46,492 nucleotides of DNA from Coprinopsis marcescibilis (taxonomy: Eukaryota; Basidiomycota; Agaricomycetes; Agaricales; Psathyrellaceae), in NCBI GenBank assembly GCA_004369085.1, contig ML210365.1:1-46492 (forward strand). The letters are read 5' to 3'. A model generated the notes under the pieces. It made no database searches. It had not been told where the DNA came from and saw only the letters and a program-made list of their open reading frames with translations. Position numbers and translations under genes: made by a program. Below are positions 42,210-46,492 of the stretch, piece by piece (the first letter of the stretch is position 1; every line of letters starts with the position of its first letter).

Positions 42210-42878
42210 TCAACGAAGCAAGGTTGAGATGACGACTCGAGAAGCTTGCAAATGTTTTCGTTTTCCCGCTTGCTCTGCCAAACGATTCGCAGCAGCGAGC
42301 GCTTCTGTCCCAGCCTGAGTCGACATTTGTTCTGGATAAATCAACTTGTTCTCAAGAGCAGCTGCGGAGTCTTTCTTGTCCAGTTCGTGTACATAGAAAA
42401 GCGGCACGAATCACACTTTGAAGAAACTTAGTTAGCCTTACTCTAGAGGAAGACAGATCAGAGAACTGACCTGATATTCCACAGCCAGCTCGGCCGTTTT
42501 AAATGCGGTTCCCTGCCTAGAAATCAAAGTTTGGGAGATTCGATGATTATCTAAAAGCCACAGCGATTCGTTTATGAGCTTACCAGGTCCATTTCCTCAC
42601 AAAACGGAGGTGCTCGAGGACGACGTCTTTCACAAGAATTGTCAGAATCAAAGCGCGTCGACAACTCAGCAATCTTGACATGGACACCTCATGAGAGTAA
42701 ACGCTGGGAATAACGGGCTGGGAATCGGCAAAAAATTCTCACCGCCCTCAATAGGGCCGGACTCACTCGGGCCGTTGAACCAACCAACGTTCTTTCTCCT
42801 CAAGTTCTTCCCATGTACTCGAGACAGGATTTTTGCTATTGGTAAGGGTGAGCTTAAATCTGTGCTGTGTATATGCAT
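42210..42878 (-). CDS. Hypothetical spliced gene
   Basis: Exons join in phase. One ends CCGA|GTGAGT near 42768 with FNGPS. The next begins after CTCATGAG and reads VHVKIAELSTRFDSDNSCE to EEMDL. The third reads GTAFKTAELAVEYQ. The last exon has two possible acceptors, ending at 42341 or at 42210 (Ala/Lys-rich tail). The in-frame ATG at 42878 is one possible start. The frame is open further upstream across an intron to 43153, where an ATG overlaps the stop of the DUF6533-like gene, so the 5' end is unsettled. A TATA-like CCTATAAACC near 43080 favours a shorter gene. Family unknown. Confidence 0.4.
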
Positions 42879-43149
42879 TCGGTCTAATTCATCCGGACTG
42901 GACAGTGGATTTACAGGCCTTCGTCTACTCACGAGTCATGGCAACAGCAAAATCGTGAAAAGAGTTCTCTGAAAAACTCGGTGTATGGTATACATGGATT
43001 TTGAATGCAACAACGGATTGAAAATAGGGTGACTATCACTAGGAACCTGGTATAAGCCTGTTGCGAATTAAAGTCCGGTTTATAGGGGGAATAATGTAAA
43101 TAGGTATGCACGCGGTTGTTCTCGTGTTTGTCGGCCGGCTCGTCAGATG

Positions 43150-44926
43150 TCATGATATATGGCCATTTTCTTCGCAAAGTTCGTCGTGGGACCTCGTGAA
43201 TATCACGGGGAGTTCGAAGGAAGGCATTTCGGTACGATCTACAGAGCCTCTTCTGGCACCAAACTTGTTCAAAGTTGGTTGTCTGAATTCTTCGGCAAAT
43301 GGTTTGTAGTAGGCGTCACGGAGATTTAAAACGAGTCTGCAGCCCAGCAGCGAGGACCCCATGGACGACATGACGAGCACTATCTGCAACGCGCCAAACT
43401 GCATGAAAGGATGAGAATATCATAACCTGTGAAGGACACGAGTTTGTTACCGGAAGCACTGAGAACCACGCTAAAATGTTGAATAGACAGATCATCAACC
43501 CTCTAACGCAGGAAATCAGAAACACAGATAGCGAACTGGAGGAAAATACTCACATAAATGGGAAGGTGATACTATCCCGAAGAAGCACCTGAAAAATATT
43601 GCCGTTCGTCTCCCAGGACACAGAAAGTGTGCTAATCATAGACGATTGACCGTGTCGCTTTTGATGGGCAGCCCTCTTTTCGCGGAAATAGGTAATGCCT
43701 TGGGCAAGCGCAAGCCCAAACACGAGGAGGTCAAAAGCGATGATAAAACACCAGAACAACCAGTAGAAATGGCTGAACCCCGACGGAACGCAGAATGTCA
43801 ACGTCGGTGTGATGGAGAAAACGGCTAGTTAACGTCGTAAGACTCGGGGTGGATTTCGTGTTAAATATGGCGTACTGGTCGTGATGTGTGTTTCTAGACC
43901 CATGATCACCAGCGACGATATCAGTTCTCCTGCAAGGGCAATAATCATTACGATCAGGATTTTCCTTGATCGGTGGTACATGCACCACACTCGGTTGATG
44001 ATAATCCCTGAATAACGCGAGCAATGGTCACAACGAATACCCAGAAGACAGAAAGCTTTCACACCTTGCATGGAATACACCGTCACAATGGCCATCCATG
44101 CCTGCACATACACGCCTGATCGACCTTTGATGGGCCCAAAACAAGTCATTAAACGACTTTAATAAACAATTTAACGCATCCATTCTCACATCCCTGAGGG
44201 GAACGGGAGGTAAGGTAAGCTTCAATCCATTAAATGACATTCGTAAAACGCACGATCTCGAAGAGCTTCCCCTTGGTCCATATCTGATCTGAGAGACTAT
44301 CAGCACTGACAATTGATCCTAAGCTTAAAGAAACTGACATGCTGTTCCGTGTCTGGAAGAGAGGGGGAAGCGTTAACAGGGAAACGCAATAGATGTAGAG
44401 CGGTAACTTGCATGAAAACACCGTTTCCAACATATCGGTTCTGGGCGGGAAGAGAAAGTTGAGGGCATGCCTACGTGCGGTGGAAGCTGTCTTACGAGGA
44501 GGTAGAAAATTTGAACGAGGGACCACTTCTTCTTCTGTTAAAAAGACGGTCAGAACTTCAGAAGCGTGTGATTCGGTAGAATGGCCCACCCAAATAAGTT
44601 CCACCTAGTCCCGTCCCACTCATCAGGTTCATCGCAAAAACAGAACAGTGGTTCAACCCACTCACTTCGAGATCGAACGTGGTTGCTGTGTAAAAAGCCG
44701 CGGTAAGCCCCCATCCACCACGTCAAACAATTACACCACACACCATGATCCCAGAGGATAACCACCGTAGCGGCAACTGCAGATGACCTCATGGTCAGCA
44801 CAAACACCAATGATACATTCCAAAAGGTTTAAACCCCTAACACGAACCTTGAAAGTACAGCCCATTTTTGGAGACCTCAAGAACGCGCACTAGATCGTCT
44901 GGGGGTGTTGGCCCGGTCAGACTCAT
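43150..44926 (-). CDS. DUF6533-like seven-pass membrane protein, copy 2
   Basis: It starts at the ATG at 44926 and matches copy 1 exon by exon: LYFQ, VVILWDH, TTFDLE, VELIW (again its own 15-nt exon), KKKWSLVQIFYLL, NRYVGNGVF, HGTA, QIWTKGKLFEI, QAWMAIV, IIINRVWCMYHRSRK, HFYWLFWCFIIAFDLLVF, GLMICLFNILAWF and LLGCRLVLNLRDAYY. The intron after NGVFI starts with GC (AT|GCAAGT). Before the QAW exon, a 4-nt exon GGAT (44193-44190) restores the frame. Seven hydrophobic segments are followed by a polar C-tail. It is probably a plasma- or endomembrane protein; the family's function is unknown. It probably arose with copy 1 by tandem duplication. Confidence 0.8.
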
Positions 44927-46492
44927 GATAGCAGTGCTTCAGCGTGGTCGAGATTTCCGAAACCGCGACATGCACTGCGTGACGCGGAAATGGGTGGAGA
45001 ACGGGGGTAGAGAGAGAGAAAGGAAAGCGGCAACTTGCAACGATACCCTACGATACCGTAAGTAAATGCTGAACCCCCTGGCTAATACCCCTGGGTCTAG
45101 GTCCGAAAGGGGCAGACAAACTGCGGAGGCTATAAAGGAAGATGCCGGAAGTGTTTTCCCGAAGACAGAAGACACTTCTGTTTTTCCTAAGCTGACACCA
45201 CTACTATAAAGAATTTCTGTAACTTACCGACCGGGTATTTCGAAAATGGCTTTAGACATTGCTCAGGATGTGGCCGAGTAGCTGTAGCTTGAGCAGCATA
45301 CTATTGAGGGCGGGTGAGCCTAGAGCCAGAACGTCCGGTTGAAATTTGGCTCCAAGTTCTGGAGCAGCGTTCCCCGGCCCTGCGTCGGCGGAGGCGCCGC
45401 GCTGAGCCAAATGGGTTTGTTGTCGCGCCGGCAGTCCCCTCGAGTCTCGACAATGACCAATGGGCGCCTTTACATACATACATACATACATACCTAATTC
45501 AAAAGAGTATTGGGGTTATGCAGTCAGCGCTTGATAAGTCAGATCTAGTCAGAGCCCAAGGCCCAGGATCTGGGTTCAAAACTTGAAACATATTGAACAA
45601 AATATCTCGAGAGCACTGGCGAGGTAAGTCTATACAGTACGTCACCCAGATATGGGACACACAAGGCCGATTTCATAATTTCGGGGGATAATTCCTTGAT
45701 TTTTGCGAAAAGAAATTTATAATTCCAACTGCACTCGTCTAATCCTTCGTTCTTTCTAAGATCTGCGAATTTACATGCAGCTTTGCACTTGCAGTGAATA
45801 TTTCTTTGAAAGAGGGTCTATAATTGGCCATCAGAGAGCTGTCAACCATGGAATGGGACGCCGTAATTTGTATTGATTTCATTTCACAGATCGGGACACC
45901 ATTGGATTTGGAATCTAATGTTATTTTAGGCTGCGAAAACACCTACTGTCCCAAGTGAATATCTCTTGAGCCAATGAAGGCAGGCTCATGAAACAAGTTT
46001 GAGGGTGAAAAGAAGAGGCTTTTGCATAAATCTGGCTGGGTTTTCGGCCAAAAAACTCGGAATTGCAAAAAATCCTCTTTTTGACATTTTAGCCTCGGAA
46101 AACACCAATTTTCGAAAGAATTCGGAATCTACTCCTCAATAAAATCAGGAAAAAATCAGCCTTGCTTGAATATTGGATGAGAGTGTCCAAGCTTCCTAAA
46201 ACCAAGTTTTACTTGGCAGAGACCTCCCATTTGGCCTTTCTGGCAATACAGTCAAACTAGAGTGTCTGTCATAGAGGTGCCTTTTTTGGTTTGAGAACTA
46301 CATAAGATATCTGAGTTGGGCTACTGCTTGGACTAGCTCATTAGATTGAGCTCAATCACACCTTTAAAATGAGCCCGAATATGTTCTGAGAGCTTCCTTT
46401 GCTGAAGAGCAGTTCACAAAACAGTGTCTCCCGGATGTGCCTAAATTTGGAAATCGGCCTGATGGCACGAAAACTCTGACTTGATTGACACA
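44927..46492. other. Gene-free window end
   Basis: No coding region, RNA gene or intact mobile element was recognised. The last 900 nt are AT-richer, with long stretches closed in all frames. The stretch includes a short tetranucleotide repeat near 45471. Confidence 0.45.
45471..45493. repeat. (TACA)n microsatellite
   Basis: Nearly six perfect copies of TACA/CATA in the gene-free end of the window. Confidence 0.95.

Noticed and set aside
45550..45590. GGGTTCAAAACT resembling a tRNA T-arm
   Set aside because: No matching acceptor, D or anticodon stems could be folded around it.
45600..46492. Possible transposon or LTR end
   Set aside because: No terminal repeats, target-site duplication or coding motif could be found within the window.
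1..46492. CRISPR arrays, operons, ribosome binding sites
   Set aside because: The sequence is eukaryotic nuclear DNA with spliceosomal introns. No repeat-spacer pattern was seen.

Overview
The window is nuclear DNA from a filamentous fungus, most likely an Agaricomycete. A Rhizoctonia/Ceratobasidium-like species is a guess from the gene families, not something the sequence proves. The evidence is dense short introns (about 45-70 nt, GTRNGT donors, CTNA-type branch sites), Kozak-type starts, TATA boxes 50-150 nt upstream of several ATGs, and typical mushroom-lineage families: salicylate-hydroxylase-like FAD monooxygenase, DUF6533-like seven-pass proteins, JmjC-like cupins, F-box/LRR genes and a GPI-anchored Cys-rich protein. 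Gene models were spliced by hand from the sequence and checked for phase. Exon coordinates are given where the phase closes.

Layout. 0.6-2.7 kb: FAD monooxygenase, + strand, 8 exons, CaaX-like C-terminus. 3.4-4.6 kb: small four-pass membrane protein, - strand. 5.5-14.5 kb: seven intronless paralogous four-pass membrane proteins in head-to-tail array on the + strand, the most striking block of the window. 15.3-16.7 kb: short-chain dehydrogenase with a 7-nt exon. 16.8-24.4 kb: four hemerythrin-like (HHE) paralogues on the - strand. A mago nashi gene (+) sits between the first two, and a GPI-anchored Cys-rich protein (-) between the third and fourth. 24.9-25.6 kb: degenerate TPR-MYND gene. 25.8-27.0 kb: unknown Ser/Pro-rich protein. 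27.7-29.5 kb: F-box/LRR-like gene with broken frames, and at 33.4-34.7 kb a shorter, more damaged second copy. 30.2-33.0 kb: long coiled-coil protein. 34.8-36.3 kb: JmjC-like protein with an altered metal motif. 37.4-38.8 kb: ABHD12-like serine hydrolase. 39.0-40.8 and 43.2-44.9 kb: two DUF6533-like seven-pass paralogues made of many tiny exons. The last 1.5 kb holds no recognisable gene.

How the genes relate. Only mago (exon junction complex) has a well-established core role. Most of the rest is accessory and shaped by local duplication: the seven-gene membrane array, the four HHE genes, the two DUF6533-like genes and the two F-box copies. In several families some copies keep the expected functional residues while sisters have lost them. 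Two of the four HHE proteins lack several iron-ligand positions, and the JmjC-like protein has Arg where the first metal His is expected. Splicing is unusually fine-grained, with exons of 4, 6, 7, 9 and 15 nt and candidate 2-nt exons. At least three introns start with GC instead of GT.
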